This document shows positions 25,062-33,410 of a stretch of DNA of 33,410 nt, in pieces. Position 1 is the first letter of the stretch. Every line of letters starts with the position of its first letter. Made by a program: the position numbers and the translations under genes. Source of the DNA: Gammaproteobacteria bacterium (GTDB taxonomy: Bacteria > Pseudomonadota > Gammaproteobacteria > Arenicellales > JAANXG01). The stretch covers positions 1 to 33,410 of the forward strand of contig JAHEIO010000041.1 in the NCBI GenBank assembly GCA_024639325.1. The letters are read 5' to 3'. Below the pieces are notes generated by a model. The model had not been told where the DNA came from. It did no database searches and saw only the letters and a program-made list of their open reading frames with translations.

Positions 25062-25375
25062 CCTCCCATCAAAAAAAAACGAGCGGGCCCGGGCAACTCT
25101 TGAACGTTCCATGGCCGGGCGGCGGCCGGTGTCGCCCGGAGCGGTACCATTACACCGGCAGGGACAGCACACAACGAACTGACAATCATTGCCTGGGCAA
25201 CGTCGCCGACAACAGACGCCAAGGGGGGAAACGCTATTCGTGATATGATGCGCAATCACAACAATTCCAGGTGGATCGGCTGGATCAAGTGCGCTGATCG
25301 GGGTTTGAACAAGTACCCTGATCCGGATGGGGCCGCAGATCTTTCCAGGTGGCAAAAACAGTATAGGCCGTTAAG
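25062..25375. other. Intergenic region between hsp20 operon and gpmI
   Basis: About 310 bp between divergent genes. It contains the heat-shock promoter at its left edge, an A9 run (25071-25079) beside a GC-rich palindromic stretch, and nothing else I can support. No clear promoter for gpmI was found. Confidence 0.4.
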
Positions 25376-27061
25376 TTGAACATATCTCCGCTTGTAATAA
25401 ACAAAAGCTCGAAGCTACACGAAGGCCCTCTGGTACTATTGATACTGGATGGAGTTGGAGTCGGCAGGAAGGATCGTTTCGACGCCGTATATACGGCACG
25501 AACACCGACTATCGACTACTTGACCGTCAGTGGGACCAGCTGTACGTTGAGAGCTCATGGTCACGCCGTAGGACTACCCTCAGACTCGGATCTGGGCGGA
25601 TCCGAGGTGGGGCACAACATCATGGGTGCTGGGCGGGTACTTCCCCAAGGCGCGACTATCGTGGAAAGGGCGTTTGAAAGTGGGCGAATATGGTCGGGGG
25701 CCTGGGAAAAGCTGATCGATCGATTGAAGTCGACAAAAGGGGCTTTGCACCTGGTAGGCCTTCTGTCCGATGGTAACGTGCATTCCCATGAGTCCCATTT
25801 ACACGCCCTGCTCAAACAATCCGATCAAGCGGGATTGTCGAATGTTTATGTTCATATATTACTCGACGGTCGAGACGTCCCGGATTATTCGGCCGAAATA
25901 TACGTTGAACGACTGGAGCTGCTGCTTGCTGACATAAACAGCAAAACGAACCGCAACTATCGAATCGTGTCCGGTGGGGGTCGTATGACGACCACGATGG
26001 ATAGGTATGGGGCGGATTGGCCCATGGTGGAAAAGGGTTGGAATGCAATGGTTCACGGAATTGGTGAACGATTTTCCTCGGCTGCCGAGGCGATAAATCA
26101 TTTTCGACGAGAACAACCCGGTATAAGCGATCAATATCTGCCTTGCTTTGTCGTTGCAGAAGATGCAGATCCGCCAAAGGTGTCTGATGGAGACGGCGTC
26201 ATACTTTTTAACTTCAGAGGCGACCGGGCCATAGAGTTATCCGAGGCTTTTTGCGAAAGAGATAGCTTCAAGAAATTCGATCGGGGGCGAGTTCCGGACG
26301 CTTTATTTCTAGGTATGATGCTGTATGACGGTGATCTTAATATCCCAAAAGACTACCTTGTTTCACCCGAACCGGTAACTGGAGTAATTGGGGAGTATTT
26401 ATCGGAAGCTGGAATTACGCAACTGGCTTGTGCTGAAACACAGAAATTCGGACACGTTACATATTTCTGGAACGGCAATAAATCGGGGAAATTCAATGAT
26501 CAACTTGAAACGTACATCGAGATTCCATCAGACAATGTGCCTTTCGATCAGAGACCATGGATGAAATCTGCCGAAACTGCCGACCTCGTCATAAACTCCA
26601 TCGAAAAATCGAAATACAAGTTCATTCGATGCAACTTCGCCGGCGGGGATATGGTTGGACACACCGGCAATTTAGGAGCCACCGTAATTGCTCTAGAGGC
26701 AATTGACTTGTCGATAAATCGCATAATTAAACCCCTGAAAAAGGCGCAGGGCTGCCTTGTCGTTACATCGGATCACGGCAATTCGGACGATATGGTCGAA
26801 AGGGATGAAACAGGTAAACCGCGGTTTTCTGACAGCGGGGAGCCCTACTGGCGAACAGCTCATTCTCTCAATCCCGTGCCTTTTATTGTAAAGGACTATT
26901 CTGGGCGAACTTACGAGCTGAACACAGATGTGCACAATGCCGGACTCGGAAACGTGGCAACAACACTACTTGAAATACTAGGATACAACCCTCCGGAAAC
27001 TTTTGAACGCAGCCTGATTCGCCGAAGCGCGATGAGCAAGGAGCGAGTGACGGCCGCCTGA
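25376..27061 (+). CDS. gpmI: 2,3-bisphosphoglycerate-independent phosphoglycerate mutase
   Basis: A 561-residue cytosolic enzyme interconverting 3- and 2-phosphoglycerate using two metal ions. Motifs include LLILDGVGVG near the N-terminus, SEVGHNIMGAGR with the phosphorylated Ser, HILLDGRDVPDYSAEIYV, GGRMTTTMDRYGADWPM, FNFRGDRAIELSEAF, HVTYFWNGNKSG and TSDHGNSDD. The GGSEVGHN form and the GVGVG...DAVYTARTPT opening place it away from the E. coli type. The start is TTG 25376, forced by an in-frame stop at 25364; the ribosome site is weak. The gene is visibly AT-richer than its neighbours (sampled 60-base lines 35-43% GC against about 62% in the GAPDH gene), suggesting separate ancestry. It lies 436 bp before the GAPDH-arsJ pair. 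Confidence 0.93.
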   Translation: MNISPLVINKSSKLHEGPLVLLILDGVGVGRKDRFDAVYTARTPTIDYLTVSGTSCTLRAHGHAVGLPSDSDLGGSEVGHNIMGAGRVLPQGATIVERAFESGRIWSGAWEKLIDRLKSTKGALHLVGLLSDGNVHSHESHLHALLKQSDQAGLSNVYVHILLDGRDVPDYSAEIYVERLELLLADINSKTNRNYRIVSGGGRMTTTMDRYGADWPMVEKGWNAMVHGIGERFSSAAEAINHFRREQPGISDQYLPCFVVAEDADPPKVSDGDGVILFNFRGDRAIELSEAFCERDSFKKFDRGRVPDALFLGMMLYDGDLNIPKDYLVSPEPVTGVIGEYLSEAGITQLACAETQKFGHVTYFWNGNKSGKFNDQLETYIEIPSDNVPFDQRPWMKSAETADLVINSIEKSKYKFIRCNFAGGDMVGHTGNLGATVIALEAIDLSINRIIKPLKKAQGCLVVTSDHGNSDDMVERDETGKPRFSDSGEPYWRTAHSLNPVPFIVKDYSGRTYELNTDVHNAGLGNVATTLLEILGYNPPETFERSLIRRSAMSKERVTAA

Positions 27062-27497
27062 AATGCCAGATCAATCGCTCATAAAGATCATTGGATCATG
27101 ACTGTTTCACCAAAAGCGTTTTTTCGATATTCGCCCGCGACACGCGATTACGCTGCATGCTCCTTCATGCGGAGCACGGCAGGCTCTGCGTTTGTGAGCT
27201 CAGCCGGGCCGTCGGCGCTTGCCAGGATGCCTAATCATCCTGCTAAGCTGCTCTGCGCTTGATACCTGGCAGACGTTGTAAATGCAGGACGGCTCTTCAG
27301 CGTTGTCGAGCCGAATATCGACAAGTTAGCGGTGCCAGCAATTTCTTTATCGCTGTTGTAGCGGCCGCCATCGTGCTGGTTGTTTTGATTGAACCGGGTG
27401 GCCGTGGTGTTTGTGGTGCGGGATGCGCGCATTTGCAGCGACGACCATGGCCTTTAACGCATGCATTATGATCAGCTAAATCGGGGAGAAATTGACC
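27062..27497. other. Intergenic region with possible ACR3 transporter remnant
   Basis: 436 bp without an intact gene. The plus-strand frame at 27328-27381 reads SGASNFFIAVVAAAIVLV, resembling the conserved ASNFFELA helix of ACR3 arsenite exporters, but the flanking sequence does not continue the family. The ribosome site GGGGAGAA at 27483-27490 serves the GAPDH gene. No ArsR gene or clear promoter was seen. Confidence 0.4.
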
Positions 27498-28499
27498 GTG
27501 ACAGTTAAGGTAGGAATCAATGGCTTCGGCCGCATGGGCCGGTTGGCGATTCGGGCCGGCTGGGGCCGAGAGGAGATGGTGGTCATCCAGGTGAACGAGA
27601 TTGCAACGGATGCGGCCGGCTCGGCGCATTTACTCAAGTTCGACTCGTTGCATGGCTGCTGGCCGGTTGAGTGCGGGGCTGACGCTGGAACGATGATCGT
27701 CGGTGGAAAACGTATCGCCTACCACCATAATCCGACCATCTACGAGACCGACTGGTCCAACTGTGACATGGTGATAGAAGCGACCGGCAGGCATCACAAA
27801 AAGCCCGAGAGCCTGCGGACTTATTTCGACCAGGGAGTCAAGAAAGTCATCGTTGCCGCACCGACCGAGGGTGCGTTGGACATCGTCTACGGCATTAACG
27901 ACCACCTATACGATCCGGCCGAGCACAGTTTGGTGACCGCAGCCTCCTGCACCACCAACTGCTTGGCCCCGGTGGTAAAAGTGATGCACGAGAAAATCGG
28001 CATCGTCCACGGCTCCATGACCACCATCCACGATATCACCAACACCCAGACCATCGTCGACAAGGGCCACAAAGACCTTCGCCGGGCAAGAGCCTGCGGA
28101 CAGTCGCTGATCCCGACTACCACGGGTTCCGCCAAGGCGATCACCAAGATTTTCCCGGAGTTGAGCGGCAAGCTAAACGGGCACGCCGTTCGCGTCCCGC
28201 TGCTCAACGCCTCGCTGACCGATTTCGTATTCGAGGCGGCGCGTCCGGTGACCGTGGAACAGGTCAACGGGTACTTCAGAGAAGCAGCCGAAGGTGATCT
28301 AGAGGGCATCCTGGGCTACGAGGAGCGGCCGCTCGTGTCCGTGGATTATCTGAACGACCCCCGCTCCTCCATCGTCGATGCGCCGTTCACCATGGTGACC
28401 GATGGCACCCAGGTGAAAGTCTATGCCTGGTATGACAACGAGTGGGGCTACGTAAACCGGATGATGGATATCGCCGCCAAGATCGCAAAAAGCTTGTAG
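27498..28499 (+). CDS. ArsJ-associated glyceraldehyde-3-phosphate dehydrogenase
   Basis: The protein has 333 residues from GTG 27498, chosen over TTG 27492 because GGGGAGAA is then 7 bases upstream. It has the NAD-binding [10 protein letters not shown] and the catalytic-type Cys151 in [12 protein letters not shown], with the general-base His region further on and the ending [15 protein letters not shown]. Immediate linkage to arsJ marks it as the GAPDH that uses arsenate in place of phosphate to make unstable 1-arseno-3-phosphoglycerate, which ArsJ expels. This is established for ars-operon GAPDH/ArsJ pairs; here it is inferred from context. The sequence is GC-rich, unlike the preceding gpmI. 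No ArsR lies beside it. Confidence 0.93.
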   Translation: MTVKVGINGFGRMGRLAIRAGWGREEMVVIQVNEIATDAAGSAHLLKFDSLHGCWPVECGADAGTMIVGGKRIAYHHNPTIYETDWSNCDMVIEATGRHHKKPESLRTYFDQGVKKVIVAAPTEGALDIVYGINDHLYDPAEHSLVTAASCTTNCLAPVVKVMHEKIGIVHGSMTTIHDITNTQTIVDKGHKDLRRARACGQSLIPTTTGSAKAITKIFPELSGKLNGHAVRVPLLNASLTDFVFEAARPVTVEQVNGYFREAAEGDLEGILGYEERPLVSVDYLNDPRSSIVDAPFTMVTDGTQVKVYAWYDNEWGYVNRMMDIAAKIAKSL

Positions 28500-28556
28500 C
28501 TATGGACTGGAAGGTATTTTTCGACCCTCGCTCGCGACGCCTGCCATAAAACGCCC

Positions 28557-29780
28557 ATGGACAAGGACCTGCGCAATTATCTGGTCGTAACCGCAGGTTA
28601 CTGGGCCTTTACCATCACCGACGGCGCAATCCGCATGCTGGTTGTGCTCTATTTCCACCTGCTGGGTTACTCGCCCTTCGAGGTGGCCATGCTGTTCCTC
28701 TTCTACGAGTTTTTCGGCATCGTGACCAACCTCGTCGGGGGTTGGCTCGGCGCGCGCATCGGCCTGAATCTCACCATGCATATAGGAATGGGGATGCAGG
28801 TAATCGCCTTGACCATGCTGACAGTGCCCGACGCCTGGCTGTCGGTACCCTATGTAATGGCCGCGCAGGCCCTGTCCGGTATCGCCAAGGATTTGAACAA
28901 AATGTCCGCCAAGGCGAGCGTGAAAATGCTGGCGGGGGGCGGCGATGAGTCCAAGCTGTTCAAATGGGTCGCCGTGCTCACCGGTTCCAAAAACGCGTTA
29001 AAGGGCGCAGGATTTTTCGTTGGTGCAGCTCTGTTGCAATGGATTGGATTTCGCGGCGCCCTGGCGGTGCTAGCTGGAATGCTGTCGGTGGTTCTGATCG
29101 TCACCGCTTTCTTGTTGCCCTCTGGCGTAGGAAAGATGAAATCGAAGCCGAAATTTACCCAAGTGTTCTCGAATCGACCGGAAATCAACTGGCTGGCGGC
29201 GGCTCGTTTCTTCCTGTTCGGCTCGCGTGACGCGTGGTTCGTAGTTGGACTGCCGGTCTTCCTCTACTCCGTGCTGGGATGGTCTTTCACCCAGGTCGGC
29301 GCTTTCCTCGCGTTGTGGGTGATCGGCTACGGCGTCGTGCAAGCCTCTGCACCCAAGCTCTTGCGGCGAAGCCGTCAAGGCGGTGGGCTCGGTGGCAGTA
29401 CGGCGCGCCGGTGGACATTCCTGCTTGCACTCCTGCCCGCGGGGATCGCCCTTGCGCTCGGGCAGAGTTGGGACCCCGCATGGGTTTTGATCATCGGACT
29501 GATCTTGTTCGGGATCGTATTCGCAATCAACTCTGCCGTGCACTCCTACCTGATTCTGGCGTATTCGGATTTCGACAAGGTGTCGATGAATGTGGGTTTC
29601 TACTACATGGCCAATGCCGGCGGGCGGCTGGCAGGTACCGTGCTGTCTGGTTGGGCCTATCAGACCCATGGGCTGGAGGGTTGTCTGTGGTGGTCGGCCG
29701 GATTCGTTCTTACCGCGGCGCTACTATCTTTCCGATTGCCGGACGTATCTCACGGCACGTCGAAGGCCGCCGGCGCGTGA
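28557..29780 (+). CDS. arsJ: Organoarsenical efflux MFS transporter ArsJ
   Basis: A 407-residue major facilitator protein with about 12 membrane helices. Family hallmarks are NYLVVTAGYWAFTITDGAIR and VVLYFHLLGYSPFEVAMLFL at the N-terminus, GIAKDLNKMSAKASVK with the loop, and FLFGSRDAWFVVGLPVFLY. ArsJ exports 1-arseno-3-phosphoglycerate, which falls apart outside the cell into arsenate and 3-phosphoglycerate. It starts 57 bp after the GAPDH stop, with a weak ribosome site, presumably in one transcript. A perfect 12-bp palindrome AGAACCGGTTCT lies 57 bp after its stop (29838-29849). Confidence 0.93.
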   Translation: MDKDLRNYLVVTAGYWAFTITDGAIRMLVVLYFHLLGYSPFEVAMLFLFYEFFGIVTNLVGGWLGARIGLNLTMHIGMGMQVIALTMLTVPDAWLSVPYVMAAQALSGIAKDLNKMSAKASVKMLAGGGDESKLFKWVAVLTGSKNALKGAGFFVGAALLQWIGFRGALAVLAGMLSVVLIVTAFLLPSGVGKMKSKPKFTQVFSNRPEINWLAAARFFLFGSRDAWFVVGLPVFLYSVLGWSFTQVGAFLALWVIGYGVVQASAPKLLRRSRQGGGLGGSTARRWTFLLALLPAGIALALGQSWDPAWVLIIGLILFGIVFAINSAVHSYLILAYSDFDKVSMNVGFYYMANAGGRLAGTVLSGWAYQTHGLEGCLWWSAGFVLTAALLSFRLPDVSHGTSKAAGA

Positions 29781-29837
29781 ATAAGAGACGGGTGCAGAAG
29801 TTTCGGGAACCTCGAGCTTCAAGCATATCGTGAAACC

Positions 29838-29849
29838 AGAACCGGTTCT
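29838..29849. repeat. Palindrome downstream of arsJ
   Basis: AGAACCGGTTCT is a perfect 12-bp palindrome flanked by partly complementary AACC and GCGGTT. It may be a protein-binding site; as an RNA it would make a poor hairpin because it has no loop, and no T-run follows. Confidence 0.3.
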
Positions 29850-29978
29850 GCGGTTGAAGGATGATTGCAAGTCAAAAAGAGCGTCTTAGCACCCGGGGCG
29901 CCGTGAAGATTCTGTTTGCTATTCGTTTACGGAGTGATCATACTTAGCCGTCTATGGCCTGTCGGCCCAGTTCTCTTG

Positions 29979-29999
29979 GCACCCATCCCGGGTGCTTTT
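29979..29999 (+). terminator. Intrinsic-type terminator upstream of csp
   Basis: Stem GCACCC/GGGTGC with a 5-base loop followed by TTTTA-TT. It lies 200 bp after arsJ and 80 bp before the cold-shock gene, so it could end the arsJ transcript or attenuate csp. Confidence 0.55.
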
Positions 30000-30079
30000 A
30001 TTGACCTTCTCCGATCTGTCAGTTGATGCCGCGCACCATGTCGTGCCCGGCTTGTCTCAATCTACTCCAGAGGAATACC

Positions 30080-30289
30080 ATGTCTATCACAGGTACCGTA
30101 AAGTTTTTCAACGCAGCCAAAGGGTTTGGCTTCATTGCTCCCGAGGACGGATCCAAGGACGTATTCGTGCACATTTCAGCGGTGGACCGCGCAGGACTGT
30201 CCACGTTGACAGAAAACCAAAAAGTCTCGTTCGAAGTGGAACGCGGAAATAACGGCAAGACCTCCGCCGTCAACCTGAAGCCGCTATAA
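30080..30289 (+). CDS. Cold-shock domain protein (CspA family)
   Basis: The protein has 69 residues from ATG 30080; the longer frame from 30023 is rejected because AGAGGA lies 7 bases before this ATG and the domain begins at once ([19 protein letters not shown]). RNP1 (KGFGFI) and RNP2 (VFVHI) single-strand nucleic-acid binding motifs are intact and the length is that of a single CSD. Such proteins melt RNA secondary structure and act as transcription antiterminators or translation aids. It is the first of three genes, csp, infA and rpoD, on one strand; the infA start is only 24 bp after its stop. Confidence 0.95.
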   Translation: MSITGTVKFFNAAKGFGFIAPEDGSKDVFVHISAVDRAGLSTLTENQKVSFEVERGNNGKTSAVNLKPL

Positions 30290-30312
30290 ACGCGCCCGTA
30301 AGGCAGCCGCTC

Positions 30313-30561
30313 GTGGCCAAAGAAGAATTGATCGAAGTTGACGGCGTCGTCAATGAGGTGCTGCCGAACACGCTGTTTCGAGTAACGCTTGAAAACGGCC
30401 ACATAGTGACGGCTTACGCGTCGGGGAAGATGCGCAAGTTTCGCATTCGGATTCTCGCGGGCGACCGCGTCACCCTGGAGATGTCGCCCTACGATCTCAG
30501 CAAGGGCCGCATCAACTTCCGGCACAAGGAAGAGCGAAAGTTACAAATGCGCAAGCCCTGA
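30313..30561 (+). CDS. infA: Translation initiation factor IF-1
   Basis: An 82-residue S1/OB-fold protein that binds the 30S A site during initiation. The body matches IF-1 throughout ([51 protein letters not shown]). It carries a basic tail of about ten residues beyond the usual 72 ([12 protein letters not shown]), a form often seen in second IF-1 copies next to cold-shock genes in Proteobacteria. The start is GTG 30313 with AAGG about 10 bases upstream. Likely cotranscribed with csp. Confidence 0.95.
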   Translation: MAKEELIEVDGVVNEVLPNTLFRVTLENGHIVTAYASGKMRKFRIRILAGDRVTLEMSPYDLSKGRINFRHKEERKLQMRKP

Positions 30562-30655
30562 TGGCGAGGCTTTCTGGGCGCAGCATCAACTCCAGGACGA
30601 CACTACTACTCCAACACCATTTGCCGGAAGTTCGTACTGCCAAGGTAGCTGACGC

Positions 30656-32479
30656 ATGGACCAAGAAAGCAAACGGTCAGAACTAAAAAGGCTCATTCTA
30701 GCAGGCAAAGAACAAGGTTTCCTGACCTATCGGGAGATCAACGACCATTTGCCTGAAGACATTCGCGACACAGACCAGATCGAGGTCGTGGTCAACATGA
30801 TCAGTGATATGGGCATTTCGGTCTACGACAAACCACCCGACCCGGATAGTCTTCTACTCAAAGAGGCACCCGGCTCCGATGACGACGATGACGACACCGA
30901 CTCCGCACTGACGACCGCAGTGGAGAATGAGTTTGGTCGCACCACTGACCCGTTTCGGATGTACTTAAATGAGATGGGAACTCTGGATCTGTTGACTCGC
31001 CAGGAGGAGATCAAACTGGCTAAACGCATCGAAGACGGCACTCGCCAGTGCACCGAGGCCGCAGTGAGCTGTCCGGTCAGCATCGAGGAGATCCTGCGCC
31101 TGGTTGAGCTGATCGAAAACGACGAAATGCGATTAACAGATTTTCTGGTCGATTTTATAGACCCAGGCGCCGTGGACGAACCAGTGCCACAACCCCAACG
31201 AACTTGGCCTGCAAACCCCACCGAAACTGATCATGAAGATGAGGGGAGCGCAGAGAATGTGGATACCGGTCCCGACCTGGAGGAGGCCAAAGTCCGATTC
31301 AAACGACTGCGCAAAGATTACCACAGTCTGGTACGCGCAATTGAGCGACATGGAATCGGCGACGAGAAGGTCAAAAGAATTCAGAAAAAGATCACCGCAG
31401 AAGTTATGGAGATCAAACTCGCACCGAAGCAAGTTGCGGCGCTATGGGATCGAGTCAAGGAACTGGTTGAACTGGTGCGTGCGCGGGAAAAAGCAATTAT
31501 GAAAATCTGTGTTGAATATGCGTACATGCCCAGAAAAACATTCATTAAAATCTTTCTGACGAAAGAAACCGACAAGGGATTGTATCGGGCATTATTACGC
31601 GCGGCTGGCGATAACAGAACCACAATTGAGCAATATTCTGAAGAAATTAAAGAGCATCGTAAACAACTAGAGAGGCTCGAGCAGTCGGCTCGCATCCCTC
31701 TCTGCGAGTTGAAGGAGATCAATCGCCGGATGTCGATCGGTGAGGCCAAAGCGCGTCGCGCCAAAAAAGAAATGGTCGAAGCAAATCTGCGTTTGGTGAT
31801 TTCCATTGCCAAGAAATACACCAACCGTGGCCTGCAATTTCTGGACCTGATTCAGGAGGGCAATATCGGTTTGATGAAGGCAGTGGATAAATTTGAGTAC
31901 CGCCGCGGTTATAAATTTTCCACCTACGCGACGTGGTGGATTCGACAGGCCGTCGGCCGGTCAATTTCGGATCAAGCTCGGACTATCCGTGTTCCGGTAC
32001 ACATGAATGAAGCTATCAACAAGCTCAATCGTGTATCGCGCCAGATCCTGCAGGAAAAAGGACGCGAGGCACTGCCCGAAGAACTGGCCAGTCGCATGGA
32101 AATGCCCGAGTATAAAATCCGCAACGTGTTAAAGATCGCCAAACAATCTATTTCCTTGGAGACGCCGATCGGCGACGATGGAGATTCACATCTGGGTGAC
32201 TTCATAGAGGATAAAAAATGCGAGGTGCCGATTGATGCCGCGACCAGTTCCAGCCTGAGGGACGCAATCCAGGGTGTTCTGGATACGTTGACTCCTCGCG
32301 AAGCCAAGGTACTGCGCATGCGCTTCGGCATCGGTATGACTACCGATCACACGTTGGCGGAAGTGGGCAAACAATTCGGCGTAACCCGTGAACGTATTCG
32401 ACAGATCCAAGCCAAGGCCTTGCGCAAATTGAACCATCCTACTCGCTTTGATCATTTACGTAGTTATCTAGAGCACTAA
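30656..32479 (+). CDS. rpoD: RpoD-family (sigma-70) RNA polymerase sigma factor
   Basis: A 607-residue group 1-type sigma factor with region 1.1 (about 1-60), region 1.2 ([20 protein letters not shown], near 102), a long non-conserved region (about 130-350), region 2 ([39 protein letters not shown]), region 3, and region 4 with the -35 reading helix [21 protein letters not shown]. coli RpoD has 613 residues. The core promoter-reading residues are kept, but there are substitutions in region 4.2 (see findings). The neighbours are csp and infA rather than rpsU-dnaG, so this may be a paralogue of the housekeeping sigma. ATG 30656 is the natural start. Confidence 0.93.
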   Translation: MDQESKRSELKRLILAGKEQGFLTYREINDHLPEDIRDTDQIEVVVNMISDMGISVYDKPPDPDSLLLKEAPGSDDDDDDTDSALTTAVENEFGRTTDPFRMYLNEMGTLDLLTRQEEIKLAKRIEDGTRQCTEAAVSCPVSIEEILRLVELIENDEMRLTDFLVDFIDPGAVDEPVPQPQRTWPANPTETDHEDEGSAENVDTGPDLEEAKVRFKRLRKDYHSLVRAIERHGIGDEKVKRIQKKITAEVMEIKLAPKQVAALWDRVKELVELVRAREKAIMKICVEYAYMPRKTFIKIFLTKETDKGLYRALLRAAGDNRTTIEQYSEEIKEHRKQLERLEQSARIPLCELKEINRRMSIGEAKARRAKKEMVEANLRLVISIAKKYTNRGLQFLDLIQEGNIGLMKAVDKFEYRRGYKFSTYATWWIRQAVGRSISDQARTIRVPVHMNEAINKLNRVSRQILQEKGREALPEELASRMEMPEYKIRNVLKIAKQSISLETPIGDDGDSHLGDFIEDKKCEVPIDAATSSSLRDAIQGVLDTLTPREAKVLRMRFGIGMTTDHTLAEVGKQFGVTRERIRQIQAKALRKLNHPTRFDHLRSYLEH

Positions 32480-32595
32480 AAGGGGGCGAAAGTGAAAATC
32501 AAATGCACAGGAAACTGGGGCAGATGCGACATAATATCAACGAGTTAGCGCACTTCGCCCGCTCAACGCCGGAACACTACTAAGAGAAACCAATT

Positions 32596-33410
32596 ATGCA
32601 GATCCGGGTCGGCTACGAATTGATATACGACTGCCTGCAGCCGACGCCTATGATCCTGACATTACAAATTCATTTTACGCGCGTCTCAGACATAATCGTC
32701 CCTGATCATCTCGTCACCAGTCCGTCAACCCCAATCACCGCCTATCGTGATGCATTCGGAAACTGGTGCAGCCGGATCGTCGCACCGGAGGGTGAGATCC
32801 GGATTTCAACCGACGCGGTGGTGAGAGATACGGGTGAGCCGGACGTGGTCGCCGACTCGGCCCATCAACATCAGGTGCAAGATCTGCCGGAGGAAACCCT
32901 TGTGTTCCTCTTGGGAAGCCGGTATTGCGAAACCGATCTGCTGTCGGAGGCCGCTTGGGATTTATTCAATAAATCGCCCACCGGATGGGGACGCGTCCAA
33001 GCCATCTGCGACTTTGTCCATCAACATATCACTTTTAATTACGAGCGTGCCCGCGCCACGAAGACGGCCTCGGAAGCTTTCGACGAGGGCACCGGCGTCT
33101 GCCGTGACTACACGCATCTCGCCATCACCTTCTGCCGTTGCATGAACATTCCAGCGCGCTACTGTACAGGCTACCTCAGCGACATCGGAATACCCCCCCC
33201 GCACGGCCCGATGGATTTCGCCGCCTGGTTTGAAGTTTATCTCGGTGGCCGTTGGTACACCTTTGATGCCCGGAACAACGTGCGGCGTGTCGGTCGTGTG
33301 CTGATCGCGCGAGGCCGCGATGCCGCCGATGTACCAATCAGCAACACGTTCGGCCCAAATACCTTGAAGAGCTTCAAGGTCTGGACTGATGAGGTACACG
33401 GCGCTGTCGC
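32596..33410 (+). CDS. Transglutaminase-like family protein (3' end beyond window)
   Basis: 271 complete codons from ATG 32596, open to the window edge. An N-terminal beta-sandwich (about 1-105) is followed by a transglutaminase-like core (about 135-240) with the nucleophile motif GVCRDYTHLAI (Cys169) and WYTFDARNN (Asp224). The catalytic His position in the family pattern DFHAWFE is Ala here (DFAAWFEVYL, Ala209). The C-terminus visible so far (TFGPNTLKSFKVWTDEV) is typical of bacterial transglutaminase-like proteins, which in characterised cases act as peptidases. It follows rpoD after 116 bp that contain a loose inverted pair GGGCGAAAGTG/CACTTCGCCC (about 32484-32560). The gene is truncated only by the window. 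Confidence 0.85.
   Translation, partial: MQIRVGYELIYDCLQPTPMILTLQIHFTRVSDIIVPDHLVTSPSTPITAYRDAFGNWCSRIVAPEGEIRISTDAVVRDTGEPDVVADSAHQHQVQDLPEETLVFLLGSRYCETDLLSEAAWDLFNKSPTGWGRVQAICDFVHQHITFNYERARATKTASEAFDEGTGVCRDYTHLAITFCRCMNIPARYCTGYLSDIGIPPPHGPMDFAAWFEVYLGGRWYTFDARNNVRRVGRVLIARGRDAADVPISNTFGPNTLKSFKVWTDEVHGAV

Overview
The window reads as one contig of a gammaproteobacterium-like genome. The base composition is mostly GC-rich, and the families present (AsmA, DsrE, PA2779/PA2778, LemA/TPM, FtsH, CNNM/CorC, ProVWX, a gammaproteobacterial-type RpoD) are those of Pseudomonadota. I cannot name a genus. The mixture of core-type genes, decayed fragments, a toxin-antitoxin pair and a short inverted-repeat element suggests an accessory, rearranged chromosomal stretch rather than a plasmid or prophage. 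No integrase, replication gene, phage structural gene or CRISPR array was seen.

Layout, left half. 0.1-3.9 kb: a large AsmA-family envelope protein with a 155-residue internal repeat. 4.0-6.2 kb: a secreted DsrE-like protein, a small PA2779-family protein with a C-terminal membrane segment, and a PA2778-type C39-like peptidase/TPR lipoprotein. A 269-bp MITE-like element sits between the last two and supplies the annotated start codon of the lipoprotein. 6.3-9.3 kb (minus): an operon of a DUF2089 zinc-ribbon/HTH regulator, a SHOCT-like membrane segment fused in frame to LemA, and a TPM/TPR membrane protein. 9.3-9.8 kb: an EAL-domain remnant with an internal deletion. 10.0-13.0 kb: a lipoprotein, FtsH and a small lipoprotein. 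14.0-15.5 kb: a CNNM/CBS/CorC membrane protein, followed by tRNA-Lys(CUU). 16.3-17.0 kb: a VapC/VapB-type toxin-antitoxin pair with a double-palindrome operator.

Layout, right half. 17.6-19.9 kb: a secreted beta-helix / FnIII / discoidin-like protein whose last domain looks cut short. 20.0-23.7 kb (minus): ProX, ProV and an extended ProW, a glycine betaine/proline uptake system. 24.1-25.0 kb (minus): two Hsp20 chaperones under a near-consensus sigma-32 promoter. 25.4-29.8 kb: an AT-rich phosphoglycerate mutase, then the GAPDH-ArsJ pair that makes and exports 1-arseno-3-phosphoglycerate (arsenate resistance). 30.1-32.5 kb: a cold-shock protein, IF-1 and RpoD in a row. 32.6 kb to the end: a transglutaminase-like protein cut by the window edge.

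Together the genes lean towards envelope maintenance and stress: osmotic (ProVWX), heat (Hsp20, FtsH), cold (Csp/IF-1) and arsenate (GAPDH/ArsJ). The least described assemblies are the DsrE-PA2779-PA2778 cluster, whose small protein could be a substrate of the peptidase, the DUF2089-SHOCT/LemA-TPM operon, and the csp-infA-rpoD module, which looks like a set of paralogous expression-initiation factors.
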